NCBI RefSeq assembly: GCF_026626705.1 | Contig: NZ_JAPNKC010000001.1 | Span: 7,334,001-7,398,000 of the forward strand | Length of the DNA: 64,000 nucleotides | Origin: Pyxidicoccus sp. MSG2 | Lineage (GTDB): Bacteria > Myxococcota > Myxococcia > Myxococcales > Myxococcaceae | Direction of reading: 5' to 3' | Part shown: piece by piece, positions 1 through 8,427 of the stretch | Position numbering within the stretch: position 1 is the stretch's first letter | How the letters are laid out: every line of letters begins with the position of its first letter | Notes under the pieces: model-generated | Seen by the model: the letters and a program-made list of their open reading frames with translations, nothing else | Databases searched by the model: none | Told to the model about the DNA's origin: nothing | Program-made: the position numbers and the translations under genes

Positions 1-1449
1 GTCGCCGAAAAAGGGGCCACCGCCCTTCTGCACGGACAGCGCCAGGTAGTAGCCGTCGCGGGGTTCAATGGGGTCGTCCCGGCGGTCCCAGGCGAAGGCC
101 ACCTCCAGGAAGCTCAGCGCCACGTCGCACTGGGTGACGTTGTTCGGGCAGCCCAGGACGATGGGCGGCACCGCCGCGTCCGCGCTGACGCGCCCGGTGA
201 GCCGGTACACCTGGAGGTTGTACGAGGGGAAGATGGAGAAGCTGGGGTGCGGCTGCCAGATGACGCCCGCCTGGAGCTTCCCGCCCCAGAAGTCGTACGC
301 CTGCTCCAGGCCGCGCTCGGCGGTGAGCGAGGTCTGCAGGCGCAAGTCACGGAAGAGGAAGCGCGGCTGCTCGAACTCGGTGGTGACTTCGAAGACGGGG
401 CCGGCCTTGCTGCGGTTGAAGACGTTGGGGATGAAGGCGTAGCCCAGGCGGCCGCGCACGGTGAAGCGGCGCAGGCCACCCCGGAAGTTGCGGTGCGTCC
501 ACTCGCCCAGCACGCGCGCCTCCTGCCGCGCGGCGTCGATGCCGAGGCCGCCGCCCAGCCGCACTGAGCGGAAGGGCGACTCCCGCACGTCCACCACCAC
601 CGGCACCGTGCCGGACTCCCGGTCCGGCGCCCCGCGGTTCACCTTCACCGCGCCGAACACACCCATGCGGAACACGCGCGCCTGGGCCTCGGCCAGCGCC
701 GTCTCGCTGTACCAGTCCCCCTTCTTCAGGCTGCCCTGCACCTGCTCGATGATGCGTCGCGGCGGCACCTGGGGGTTGGCGTCCGTGGCGACGAAGGTGT
801 TGCCGAAGCGGTAGCGCAGGCCCGGAACGATGCGCAGGTCCACCGTGGCCTCTTTCGTGGCCAGGTCCACCCGCACCTCGCCGCCGGCCTCCGCCTCCGC
901 GTAGCCCAACTCCCGCAGCCGGTCCTGGACCAGGCCCTTCGTCTCCTCCCAGGTCTCCTCGCGGAAGATGTCCCCCTTCTTGATGGGGAGGTCCGTCATC
1001 ACCCGGGCGCGGTGTTCCTCCTGGAACTCCCGAGGCAGCGTGTCCAGGCCCGTTACCTGGATGTCGGTGATGTGGGTGGGCTCGCCCTCCTTCACCTTCA
1101 CCTGGAGGGAGACCGCGTTGGCCCCCTCCGGCTTCACCTCGCTGGAGAGGACCTCCGCCGCGTAGAAGCCCTGCGCCTGGTAGTAGCGCTGGATGCGGCG
1201 CAGGTCCGCCTGCCAGGCATTGGCGTCGAAGTAGCGCGGCCCGCCGAAGGGCCAGAAGCCCCACCAGGGTGTCTCCGTGGTGAGGATGCGTTCCTTGATG
1301 TCGCCCTCGGCGACCGCCTTCGTGCCCTCGATGTTCAGGTCATTGACCTTGGGGCCGGAAGGGCGCTCCTGCGTGGTGGCACAGGCGGCCAGCAGCAGGA
1401 GCGCGGCAGTGGTGGCGAGGCGGAGGGTTCGGGGATGGGCGGCGGCCAC
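1..1449 (-). CDS. Omp85/BamA-TamA-like outer membrane protein, lipoprotein-type N-terminus (partial)
   Basis: The frame runs off the left edge; 483 residues are visible. From a GTG start the protein begins with a hydrophobic stretch ending in a lipobox (LAAC, Cys23). POTRA-like repeats follow: segments such as KVNDLNIEGTKAV, a long linker with RRIQRYYQAQGFYAAEV, and VDLRIVPGLRYRFG, typical of Omp85 periplasmic domains. After about residue 300 the pattern turns to alternating beta strands (VRLGGGLGID, RFTVRGRLGYAF), and near the edge there is the phrase AFAWDRRDDPIEPRDGYYL, very characteristic of the Omp85 barrel (surface antigen domain). Family knowledge: these proteins insert or translocate outer membrane proteins. 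A lipobox on an Omp85 protein is unusual. No good ribosome binding site is seen before the GTG, so the exact start is uncertain. The barrel C-terminus lies outside the window. Confidence 0.85.
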   Translation of the reverse strand, partial: MAAAHPRTLRLATTAALLLLAACATTQERPSGPKVNDLNIEGTKAVAEGDIKERILTTETPWWGFWPFGGPRYFDANAWQADLRRIQRYYQAQGFYAAEVLSSEVKPEGANAVSLQVKVKEGEPTHITDIQVTGLDTLPREFQEEHRARVMTDLPIKKGDIFREETWEETKGLVQDRLRELGYAEAEAGGEVRVDLATKEATVDLRIVPGLRYRFGNTFVATDANPQVPPRRIIEQVQGSLKKGDWYSETALAEAQARVFRMGVFGAVKVNRGAPDRESGTVPVVVDVRESPFRSVRLGGGLGIDAARQEARVLGEWTHRNFRGGLRRFTVRGRLGYAFIPNVFNRSKAGPVFEVTTEFEQPRFLFRDLRLQTSLTAERGLEQAYDFWGGKLQAGVIWQPHPSFSIFPSYNLQVYRLTGRVSADAAVPPIVLGCPNNVTQCDVALSFLEVAFAWDRRDDPIEPRDGYYLALSVQKGGGPFFGD

Positions 1450-1628
1450 GGAGGGCGTTCTTAATCCCTGTGCGCGCCGCTGACTCTCCCCTTCCCAACG
1501 GAAATTCGCCCCACTGTCGCATTCCGAGACCTGCGCGGAGTCAACAGTGTCCGGTGTCTCGCGCAGACAACCCCTCGTAATACAGCGACACGTGCAAGAC
1601 GGTCCGAGGTGCGCAAGATTGGCACCCT

Positions 1629-1937
1629 ATGTCCCTGTCCTGGCGAATGAGAGTTCTGGGGTTCTCCGCGCTGGCGCTGTTCGGCTCCGCGTGCGGCGTG
1701 GACGATGACGAGGTGGTGAAGCTGAAGGAGGGCGAGAGCTTCGCGGACGCGGCCTACTGCGGCTCGTTCGGCTGCGAGGACCCGTACCAGCTGTGCGCCG
1801 AAATCTTCCTGGAGTTCGGCCGCTCGCCCCCGCTGTGCGTCTACGACGACGTCTGCGAGCGCCTGGAGTGCGCCAACTCCAACCGCCGGTGCGCCGTGTT
1901 CGACGGCTTCCCCGGCCAGGTGAAGTGCATCGACTGA
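1629..1937 (+). CDS. small Cys-rich lipoprotein, unknown function
   Basis: 102 residues. The N-terminus (MSLSWRMRVLGFSALALFG followed by SAC) is a lipoprotein signal with the lipidated Cys at position 22; Met7 is an alternative start. The mature part is acidic and contains eight further cysteines spaced through about 60 residues (patterns AYCGSFGC, QLC, PLC, DVCERLEC, RRC, VKC). The even number suggests up to four disulfides in an envelope-exposed protein. No family is recognised. It is divergent from the Omp85 gene, with about 180 bp between them that must hold both promoters; no clear -10/-35 is visible. A hairpin at 2012-2029 follows it. Confidence 0.7.
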   Translation: MSLSWRMRVLGFSALALFGSACGVDDDEVVKLKEGESFADAAYCGSFGCEDPYQLCAEIFLEFGRSPPLCVYDDVCERLECANSNRRCAVFDGFPGQVKCID

Positions 1938-2011
1938 AGTGAAGGGGCCCCGGCGCCCGGAACGTGTGCTCCGGGGCGCGAGGTCCTCGTCGCCAGCGCC
2001 TTCCCGGCGGA

Positions 2012-2029
2012 GACCTCCTCGCGGAGGTC
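2012..2029. terminator. hairpin between convergent genes
   Basis: Perfect 7-bp stem GACCTCC/GGAGGTC with loop TCGC, placed between the ends of the convergent small lipoprotein gene and malQ. No T-tract follows, so function as a terminator is inferred from position and symmetry. Confidence 0.45.
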
Positions 2030-2052
2030 GTCCGGTGGGAGGAGTCGTCCCT

Positions 2053-3603
2053 CTAGCGCCGCGCGGAGGCGGTGAGCCAGGCCAGGCGCTCGGCGGCGCC
2101 GCGGGACTCCTCGTCCTTCAGCAGCGCGTCCGCGTCCTGGCGGATGCGGTAGGCCCAGTTCGAGTCGCTCATGGAGCCGGGCAGGTTGATGCGGTCCCTC
2201 GTGCCGAGGATGTCCTGCCAGGGCAGCACGCACAAATCACTGCCGGAGTTGAGCGACGCGGCCAGCATGGCGCGGTGGACCTCCGGGGTGAACTCGCGGG
2301 TGACGGGCACGCCGTTCAGCTCCGGCCATGCGCGGGCGGCGGCCTGGCGCTCGTCGTCGCGGGCACCCTCCCACCACTCGGCGACGGTGTCCGTGTCGTG
2401 GGTGCCCGTGGTGACGAGGGACACCGCGGGGAACTGGTGCGGGTCCCGGTAGGTGTTGTCGTCGCGCTCCCAGCGCATCACCCGGTAGCCCGGCAGCTTC
2501 AGGTCCGCGAGGATGCGGCGCACGAAGGGCGGAATCACGCCCAGGTCCTCGGCGACGATGCCGGCGCCTTCCGACAGCAGGCGGAAGTGCTTCTCGCCCA
2601 GGCGCTTGTGGCTCTCCTCATCCGGAGGGACGAAGCGGCCGGTGGGCGTCTGCTCGTCGCGAATCCACTGGCGGAAGTAGCCCACCGCGTGGTCCACGCG
2701 GCGCAGGTCGTAGTAGCTGGCCGCCTTCTTCGCGCGCTTCTTCAGCCACGCGTAGTCGTCCTTCTCCATGGCGGCGAAGTCGAAGTAGGGCAGGCCCCAG
2801 TCCTGGCCGGTGGCGGAGAAGTCGTCCGGGGGCACGCCCAGGCGCGCGTCGCGCCGGAGGATGTCCGGGTGGGCCCAGCAGTCCGCGCTGTCCTGGCCGA
2901 TGATGAAGGGCTCGTCGCCGCACAAGAGCACGCCGCGCGACTTCGCCTGCTCGCGCACCGCGTCCCACTGCGTCTCCGCCACCCACTGCAGCCACGCGTG
3001 GTAGCGCACCCGGCGCTCCAGTTCCTTCGACTTCGCGGCCAGCGCTTCCGGCTGGCGGTGCTTCAGGCCCTCCGGCCACTCCCACCAGGGCCGGCGGTCC
3101 TCCTGCTCGCTGATGGCGGTGAAGAGGGCATAGCTCTCCAGCCACTCACCCTGGGCGTCGCGCCACAGGCGGAAGGCCTTCGCGCGCTCGGACTGGGGGC
3201 CCCAGTGCTGCGCTTCGAAGGTGTCGAAGGCGCGCGCGAAGGCGGCGTCCTTGAGCGGGAAGACCAGGTCGTAGCGCACGCGCGGGGCGGCGCGGGCCTC
3301 GGCGAGCTTCTGGCGCTGCTCCCCGGAGAGGGCGGCCTCGCCACCGGAGGCGGTGAACTCCGGCAGCTTCTGCAGGTCGATGAAGAGTGGGTTGAGGCCG
3401 AAGGCCGAGCGGGTGGAGTAGGGCGACGGGTCGCCCGGCGCGGTGGGCAGCAGCGGGAGCACCATCAGCAGGCGCTGGCGCGCGGCCTTCATCCAGGCGA
3501 AGAGGCCGTCCATGGCGCCGAAGTCGCCAATGCCGAAATCCGTCTGCGAGCGGAGCGAGAAGAGCGGAAGCAGGAGACCGGAGAGCCGGCCAGGTGTGGA
3601 CAT
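2053..3603 (-). CDS. malQ: 4-alpha-glucanotransferase (amylomaltase, GH77)
   Basis: 516 residues from the ATG at 3603, a normal length for bacterial MalQ. The enzyme transfers alpha-1,4-glucan segments between maltodextrins in the cytoplasm and is used in glycogen and maltodextrin turnover. Family landmarks are all present: the N-terminal LRSQTDFGIGDFGAM, then GVPPDDFSATGQDWGLP, the nucleophile Asp304 in RRVDHAVGYF, the acid/base Glu352 in VAEDLGVIP, and the transition-state Asp403 in TGTHDTDT. The open frame extends much further upstream (to 4404), but homology begins at MSTPGRLSGL, so the longer start is rejected. It is divergent from the DNA glycosylase gene, with starts 132 bp apart. No other glycogen genes are adjacent. 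Confidence 0.93.
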   Translation of the reverse strand: MSTPGRLSGLLLPLFSLRSQTDFGIGDFGAMDGLFAWMKAARQRLLMVLPLLPTAPGDPSPYSTRSAFGLNPLFIDLQKLPEFTASGGEAALSGEQRQKLAEARAAPRVRYDLVFPLKDAAFARAFDTFEAQHWGPQSERAKAFRLWRDAQGEWLESYALFTAISEQEDRRPWWEWPEGLKHRQPEALAAKSKELERRVRYHAWLQWVAETQWDAVREQAKSRGVLLCGDEPFIIGQDSADCWAHPDILRRDARLGVPPDDFSATGQDWGLPYFDFAAMEKDDYAWLKKRAKKAASYYDLRRVDHAVGYFRQWIRDEQTPTGRFVPPDEESHKRLGEKHFRLLSEGAGIVAEDLGVIPPFVRRILADLKLPGYRVMRWERDDNTYRDPHQFPAVSLVTTGTHDTDTVAEWWEGARDDERQAAARAWPELNGVPVTREFTPEVHRAMLAASLNSGSDLCVLPWQDILGTRDRINLPGSMSDSNWAYRIRQDADALLKDEESRGAAERLAWLTASARR

Positions 3604-3735
3604 GGTGCGGCGCAATCTGCCCCAGCCCCGCGCCGGTGTGAACTGCTCCGACACCGAGGAGTGCGCGGGGGCTCCGCTGCCTGACGGAACAGACTCCAGG
3701 CGGCGCCGCCAGCTGGCCCCGGGTACTATCCGAAC

Positions 3736-4317
3736 GTGAACTGTCTTCCGGAGTCCTTCTACGCGCGGCCCGCGCTCACCGTCGCCCGCGAGCTGCTCGG
3801 CACCCTGCTGGTGGTGGAGGGAGGCGGGGTGAAGCGGGTGGGGCGCATCGTCGAGACGGAGGCCTACATCGGCGAGCATGACCTGGCGTGCCATGCCGCC
3901 AAGGGCGTCACCCCGCGCACGGAGGTCATGTTCGGGCCGCCGGGGCGGGCCTACGTCTACCTCATCTACGGCATGCACAATTGCTTCAACGTGGTGACGG
4001 ATGCCGTCGGGGTGGGCGCGGCGGTGCTGGTGCGGGCGGTGGAGCCCGTGGAGGGGCTGGCCGAAAAGGAGCGCACGGACGGGCCCGGGCGGGTGTGCAA
4101 GGCCCTGGGCCTCACCAAGGCGCACAACCGCTTGGAGCTGTTCTCCCCCGCGCTGCACCTGTTGCCCGGGGAGCCCGTGCCGGAGGCCCGGGTGGCGCGG
4201 GGGCCCCGCATCGGCGTGGACTACGCCGGGGTGTGGGCGGCGGAGCCCTTCCGGCTGTGGGTCCGGGACAGTCAACACGTCAGCCGGCCCCCCAAGGGAG
4301 CGCGCAAGCAGCCTTGA
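3736..4317 (+). CDS. 3-methyladenine DNA glycosylase (AAG/MPG family)
   Basis: 193 residues, GTG start. This base-excision repair enzyme removes alkylated purines such as 3-methyladenine and hypoxanthine. Conserved motifs: RIVETEAYIGEHDLACHAAK, where Glu42 matches the catalytic Glu of human AAG, Tyr44 and His53 the base-stacking pair, and Tyr75 (in RAYVYLIYGM) the residue that intercalates into DNA; plus a C-terminal RGPRIGVDYAG. Length fits the bacterial family (about 190-200). The start is fixed by the family N-terminus (LPESFYARPALTVARELLG). It is followed 35 bp later by the ECF sigma gene on the same strand, so the two may share a transcript. Confidence 0.92.
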   Translation: MNCLPESFYARPALTVARELLGTLLVVEGGGVKRVGRIVETEAYIGEHDLACHAAKGVTPRTEVMFGPPGRAYVYLIYGMHNCFNVVTDAVGVGAAVLVRAVEPVEGLAEKERTDGPGRVCKALGLTKAHNRLELFSPALHLLPGEPVPEARVARGPRIGVDYAGVWAAEPFRLWVRDSQHVSRPPKGARKQP

Positions 4318-4352
4318 CGGAAGCCGCCGCGGCTGGTTGGGTGCGCCCCGCC

Positions 4353-4967
4353 ATGTCCGACGAGGCCGCCAGGGAAGAGGACCGACAGCTCCTCGAGAGG
4401 GCACAGGATGGGGACGTTTCCGCCTTCGAGGCCCTGGTGGATGCCCACCGGGACAAGGTGTACGGCCTGGCCCTGCGCATGACGCGCTCCGAGGCCGACG
4501 CCGCGGAAATCACCCAGGATACCTTCCTGTCCGCCTACCAACACCTCAAGGATTTCCGGGGGGATGCCGCCTTCGGGTCCTGGGTGCACCGCATTGCCGC
4601 CAACCACGCGCTCATGCGTCTGCGCCACCGCCGGGTGGCCCAGGCGGCCGAGCAGGAGCTCCAGGGCCCGGAGTTCACCGAGCGGGGCTCCCTGGCCGAG
4701 TACCCCATCTCCGACTGGAGCCGGGACGCCGAGGAGAAGGCCCTGGACGCCGAGCTGGGAACCGCCATCCAGCAGGCGACCGAGCAGCTTCCGCAGGGGT
4801 ACCGGGAGGTCTTCCTCTTGAAAGACGTGGACGGCCTCAGTTACGAACAGATCGCAGAGGTGACGGGGGATTCCATCCCCGCCATCAAGAGCCGCCTGCA
4901 CCGTGCCCGGCTCGCGCTCCGTGAAGCCATCGATGATTTCTACAACCGGGACAGTCGCGGGGTGTGA
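4353..4967 (+). CDS. ECF (sigma-70 family, group 4) RNA polymerase sigma factor
   Basis: 204 residues from ATG 4353. Region 2 is seen as AFEALVDAHRDKVYGLALRMT, EITQDTFLSAYQHLKDF and the -10-binding core FGSWVHRIAANHALMRLR. Region 4 is seen as LPQGYREVFLLKDVDGLSYE followed by the helix-turn-helix SIPAIKSRLHRARLALREAI. The linker between the regions is long (about 60 residues). Its stop overlaps the next gene (GTGA), which encodes a zinc-finger protein, the usual partner arrangement of an ECF sigma and its anti-sigma. The layout resembles the RpoE-type sigma operons of Myxococcus, but I cannot assign it to a named gene. The inducing signal is unknown. Confidence 0.93.
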   Translation: MSDEAAREEDRQLLERAQDGDVSAFEALVDAHRDKVYGLALRMTRSEADAAEITQDTFLSAYQHLKDFRGDAAFGSWVHRIAANHALMRLRHRRVAQAAEQELQGPEFTERGSLAEYPISDWSRDAEEKALDAELGTAIQQATEQLPQGYREVFLLKDVDGLSYEQIAEVTGDSIPAIKSRLHRARLALREAIDDFYNRDSRGV

Positions 4968-5272
4968 AACGCGACGAAGCGCTCGGCATCTTCGAAAGGG
5001 ACAAGGGCGCGCCGCAGCCAGCCGAGGTTCGGATGTATAATTGCAAGGATTCGATCAACCTCCTGCTGGAATTCCTCGATGGCGAGATGTCCGCCGAGGA
5101 GGCACAGCATCTGAAAGAACACCTGCGCGGGTGCAGCCCCTGCGTGGACTTCCTGCGCACGTACAAGGCGACGCCCGGGCTGTGCAAGAAGGCCCTGGCG
5201 GCGAAGATGCCGAAGGAAGTCTCCGAGAAGCTGACCGAGTACCTTCGCTCCAAGATCAAGTCCGCCTCGTGA
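4964..5272 (+). CDS. zinc-finger anti-sigma factor (ZAS-like), soluble
   Basis: 102 residues if started at the GTG that overlaps the sigma stop, 79 if started at the internal ATG (5033, Met24), which has a GAGG eight bases upstream. The domain CKDSINLLLEFLDGEMS with Cys27, and His53-x3-Cys57-x2-Cys60 in EHLRGCSPC, is the classic zinc-binding anti-sigma fold that sequesters an ECF sigma and may sense redox or metal. No membrane segment follows, so this is a cytoplasmic anti-sigma. The C-terminus is short and basic (EYLRSKIKSAS). It sits between its sigma and an RlmN-like gene with four-base overlaps on both sides, implying translational coupling of all three. Confidence 0.85.
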   Translation: MKRDEALGIFERDKGAPQPAEVRMYNCKDSINLLLEFLDGEMSAEEAQHLKEHLRGCSPCVDFLRTYKATPGLCKKALAAKMPKEVSEKLTEYLRSKIKSAS

Positions 5273-6333
5273 ACCTGAAGCAACTGTCGCTCCCGGAGCT
5301 GGAGGCCGCGCTGGCCCCGCTCACCCCGTCGCCCGCCGCCGTCCGCAAGGTGTTCGCGGCCGTCTTCGCCCATGGGGCCAGGACGGTGGAGGACGTGGCC
5401 GGGGCCCGCCAGGTCCCGCGCCGTGTCGGTGACTACCTGCGAGAGCACGCGGAGCTGCCGACGCTGCAGGTGGTGGAGCGGCGCAAGGCGGACGACGGCT
5501 TCGTGAAGTACCTCTTCGACTCGCCGCTGGGCGGGCGGGTGGAAGCCGTCCGCATCCCCATCTTCGACGAGAAGTACGTCATCTGCGTGTCCAGCCAGGT
5601 GGGGTGTGCGCTGGCCTGCGACTTCTGCATGACGGGGAAGCTGGGCTTCAAGCGCAACCTCCAGACGTGGGAGATATTGGACCAGGTGCTCCAGGTGCGC
5701 GCGGAGGCGGACCGGCCGGTGCGCGGCGTGGTGTTCATGGGGATGGGCGAGCCGCTCCTGAACTACAAGGAGACGCTGCGCGCGGCGGACATCCTGCGCA
5801 ATCCGGCCGGGTTCTCCATCTCCGGCGAGGCGATTACCTTCTCCACCGCGGGCCACGTGCCGGCCATCCGCCGCTACACGCGCGAGGGCCACCCGTACCG
5901 GCTGGCCTTCTCCGTGACGAGCGCGATTCCGGAGAAGCGCGCGCAGGTGCTCCCGATTGAGAAGACGCACCCGCTGCCGGAGCTGATTGAGGCCATCCGC
6001 GAGTACAGCACCGCGCGGCGCGAGCGGGCCATGATTGCGTACGTGGCCATCAGCGGCTTCAACCTGGGGCTCGAGGACGCGGAGGCGCTGAAGGTGGCCT
6101 TCGAGGGCATCCCCATCAAGGTGGACCTCATCGACGTGACGGACCCGACGGGGAAGTACCTGCCGCCCACGCCCGAGGAGCTGAGCGCCTTCCGGGACCA
6201 CCTGCAGATTCTGAAGTCGCCGGTGGCGCGGCGGTACTCGGGCGGCAAGGAGATTGGCGCGGCGTGCGGAACGCTGGCGGCCACGCAGTACGGCGGCACG
6301 GTGATGCCGCGCCCCGAGCCCACCGCCTCGTGA
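5269..6333 (+). CDS. RlmN/Cfr-family radical SAM rRNA/tRNA methyltransferase
   Basis: 354 residues from the GTG overlapping the anti-sigma stop (GTGA). The family methylates C2 of adenosine in 23S rRNA (A2503) and some tRNAs through a methyl-Cys intermediate. The [4Fe-4S] motif CALACDFC gives Cys113, Cys117 and Cys120; FMGMGEPLLNY is the SAM-binding GEP motif; Cys333 in AACGTLAA matches the conserved C-terminal catalytic Cys. The N-terminal part (LSLPELEAALAPLTPSPAAV) matches the accessory helical domain. Because it is coupled to a sigma/anti-sigma pair, it may be a regulated paralogue rather than the housekeeping rlmN, so no symbol is given. Confidence 0.9.
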   Translation: MNLKQLSLPELEAALAPLTPSPAAVRKVFAAVFAHGARTVEDVAGARQVPRRVGDYLREHAELPTLQVVERRKADDGFVKYLFDSPLGGRVEAVRIPIFDEKYVICVSSQVGCALACDFCMTGKLGFKRNLQTWEILDQVLQVRAEADRPVRGVVFMGMGEPLLNYKETLRAADILRNPAGFSISGEAITFSTAGHVPAIRRYTREGHPYRLAFSVTSAIPEKRAQVLPIEKTHPLPELIEAIREYSTARRERAMIAYVAISGFNLGLEDAEALKVAFEGIPIKVDLIDVTDPTGKYLPPTPEELSAFRDHLQILKSPVARRYSGGKEIGAACGTLAATQYGGTVMPRPEPTAS

Positions 6334-6340
6334 GCGCGGC

Positions 6341-6898
6341 TCAGGCGCTCCGCAGCAACTCTTCCAGCAGGGCCTGACCTTCGAGCCACGAGCCCAGCTT
6401 CGCCGCGCTGCCCAGGTGGCCCTTCGCGCCGACATTCACCAGCCGGGCGCCCCAGTCCGCGGCGAGGCCGGTGACACGCGCCATCGTGATGTAGTTGTCA
6501 TCGGTGCTCGCCACGACGAGCGAGGGAAACGGCAGCCGCGAGCGCGGCATGGGCGCGAAGCCCACGGTTCCCGGGGGGAAGTCGGGAGCCTCGGTGTCAC
6601 TGGGCGCGACGAGCAGCGCGCCGTGGACCTTGCCGGTACTCGCGGGATGGACCGCGGCCCAGGACGCCACCAGGATGCACGCGAGGCTGTGGGCCGCGAG
6701 CACCACGGGCCGCTGGGCGCCCGTGATGGCGCGCTCCAGCGTGGCGACCCAGTCCTCGCGCCGGGGCGTGTTCCACTCCGCCTGCTCGACGCGCTGACAG
6801 TCCTTCCGCTCCCGCTCCCAGTGGGTCTGCCAGTGCTCGGGCCCCGAGTTGTAGAGGCCCGGCAGGAGGAGGACGGTGGGAGCGATGTCGGTCGGCAT
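6341..6898 (-). CDS. RBBP9/YdeN-type alpha/beta hydrolase
   Basis: 185 residues from ATG 6898 (MPTDIAPTVLLLPGLYNSGP). The family is small serine hydrolases of the RBBP9/YdeN type. Visible elements: oxyanion-loop LLLPGLYNSGPEHWQTHWE, nucleophile elbow AAHSLACIL (Ser), Asp in VASTDDNYI, and catalytic His in VGAKGHLG. No signal peptide, so it is cytoplasmic; the natural substrate is unknown. An upstream in-frame ATG at 6937 would overlap the preceding gene's end and lies outside the family N-terminus. It converges with the RlmN-like gene with only seven bases between stops. Confidence 0.88.
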   Translation of the reverse strand: MPTDIAPTVLLLPGLYNSGPEHWQTHWERERKDCQRVEQAEWNTPRREDWVATLERAITGAQRPVVLAAHSLACILVASWAAVHPASTGKVHGALLVAPSDTEAPDFPPGTVGFAPMPRSRLPFPSLVVASTDDNYITMARVTGLAADWGARLVNVGAKGHLGSAAKLGSWLEGQALLEELLRSA

Positions 6899-6933
6899 GG
6901 AGTCCCCGGACGTTACCGGGGACCCCCATCCGG

Positions 6934-8427
6934 TCAAGGACTGGAGTGCAGCGGCACGCTCCAGAGCTGGTTGGCCAGCGTGTCGTCGAAGGCGCTGAAG
7001 AACACCCGCTGGCCCACGCGGGTATAGGCGTACGGATAGGAGCTTCCGGTTGAGATGTCCTTCAGCAGGCGCGTGCCCGCCACCGTGCCGTCCGTCACCC
7101 AGGGCTCGATGCCCGAGGCGCCGTCATACGCGGCGAAGAAGACGAGGCTGGAGTCCGCGGCGAAGATGGGCGAGCCGTACTCGTCGGAGAGGCTGAGCGG
7201 CCGGCGCAGGAGCTTCGTGCCGGCCTTGGTGCCATCCGTCACCCACAGCTGCGTGTCGCGCGGCGCGGGGCCTGAGCTGCCGATGTACTGCTCGAAGTAG
7301 ATGCGGTCCGCGGTGGCGCTGAAGGTGCTGAGCGAAGGGAAGGCGTCCAGCTGGTCCGCGTACGGATTGGACAGCGTGGCGACGTGCTCCTTGCCGCCCT
7401 CGCCGTCCAGGCGCAGGCGGAAGATGGCGAGCCGCTGGTCGACCGGGTTGGACAGGGTGACGTAGAGGTACTCACCCATCGTGGTCATCAGCCGTGGGTA
7501 GCGGCCGTCGTTGACGAACGTGTAGAGGTGCACCGTGCCCGCGCGGGTGCCGTCCGTCTTCCAGACCAGGGTGGCGCCCTGCGCGTCGTACGTGCTGAAG
7601 AACGCCAGCCGTCCGTCGCTGCTCACGTCCACGGGCCCGTAGCCTCCCGACGTGTTGAGCGTGCGCAGCGGCTGCGTGCCCGCGCTGGTGCCGTCGGTCC
7701 TCCAGGCCGTGGTGTTGCCGGCCTCGTTCCGGACGAAGAAGACGAGCACATTGCCCGCGCGCGCCGTCCGCCAGTCGACCTCGACTCCCGCCCCCAGGTC
7801 GCGGATGCGGACCGTGCCGGTGGCGGTGCCGTCGCTCTTCCACACTTCCATTCGCGAGGGCGTGGAGTCCGTGCCCGGCACGGCTCGGAAGAAGGTCAGT
7901 GTGTTCCCGAGCGCGGTGAGGCTCGCCAACTGCGAGTCCTCCGCGCCCGGGGTGACGTCCTTGACGAGCCGGGTGCCGCTGGCGGTGCAGTCACTCACCC
8001 ATAGCTCGTTGCCGTTGACGGGCTCGCCCACGGTGAAGAAGAGGCGCTCGCCCACGGGGGTGAGCTGCGCCACGTGGGTGTTGATGGCGGGCGGCGGCGA
8101 CGCGGGAAAGCTCCTCACCGCGACGGTGCCCGCGCTGGTGCCATCACTCGTCCATAGCGCGCGGCTGCCATCCTCGAAGTTGGCGGCGAAGGCGAGCCGG
8201 CCTTTGAAGTCCACCAGCGAGCTGGGGCCCTCCGCGTAGCGCGGAGTCATCTGCGTCGGCGGGAAGATGACCTTCACCCGACTTGCCGTGCCCGGAGCAA
8301 CGGCTGCCATGGCAGCGAAGGCCGGCTGCTCCTGCACGTCCTCTCGCGACAGACCCTCCTCCGGCACCATCCCCCCGCATCCCGTAGCCAGCCAACCCAC
8401 CAGCACCCCACCGCACCATCCACGCAT
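6934..8427 (-). CDS. ELWxxDGTxxGT-repeat lipoprotein
   Basis: 497 residues. Begins with a short lipoprotein signal ending LATGC (Cys17), preceded by a strong GGAGGT ribosome binding site. The mature protein consists of repeated blades of about 50-60 residues marked by phrases such as ALWTSDGTSAGTVAV, ELWVSDCTASGTRLVKD, EVWKSDGTATGTVRIRD, VWKTDGTRAGTVHLY, LWVTDGTKAGTKLL and PWVTDGTVAGTRLLKD. This is the ELWxxDGT repeat family, frequent in myxobacteria and expected to form a beta-propeller on the cell surface. Ligand and function are unknown. One repeat has Cys in place of Gly (SDCTASGT). Confidence 0.88.
   Translation of the reverse strand: MRGWCGGVLVGWLATGCGGMVPEEGLSREDVQEQPAFAAMAAVAPGTASRVKVIFPPTQMTPRYAEGPSSLVDFKGRLAFAANFEDGSRALWTSDGTSAGTVAVRSFPASPPPAINTHVAQLTPVGERLFFTVGEPVNGNELWVSDCTASGTRLVKDVTPGAEDSQLASLTALGNTLTFFRAVPGTDSTPSRMEVWKSDGTATGTVRIRDLGAGVEVDWRTARAGNVLVFFVRNEAGNTTAWRTDGTSAGTQPLRTLNTSGGYGPVDVSSDGRLAFFSTYDAQGATLVWKTDGTRAGTVHLYTFVNDGRYPRLMTTMGEYLYVTLSNPVDQRLAIFRLRLDGEGGKEHVATLSNPYADQLDAFPSLSTFSATADRIYFEQYIGSSGPAPRDTQLWVTDGTKAGTKLLRRPLSLSDEYGSPIFAADSSLVFFAAYDGASGIEPWVTDGTVAGTRLLKDISTGSSYPYAYTRVGQRVFFSAFDDTLANQLWSVPLHSSP

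Noticed and set aside
3604..4404. Upstream extension of the malQ frame
   Set aside because: Antisense to the DNA glycosylase gene and not similar to any MalQ N-terminus; MalQ homology begins at 3603.
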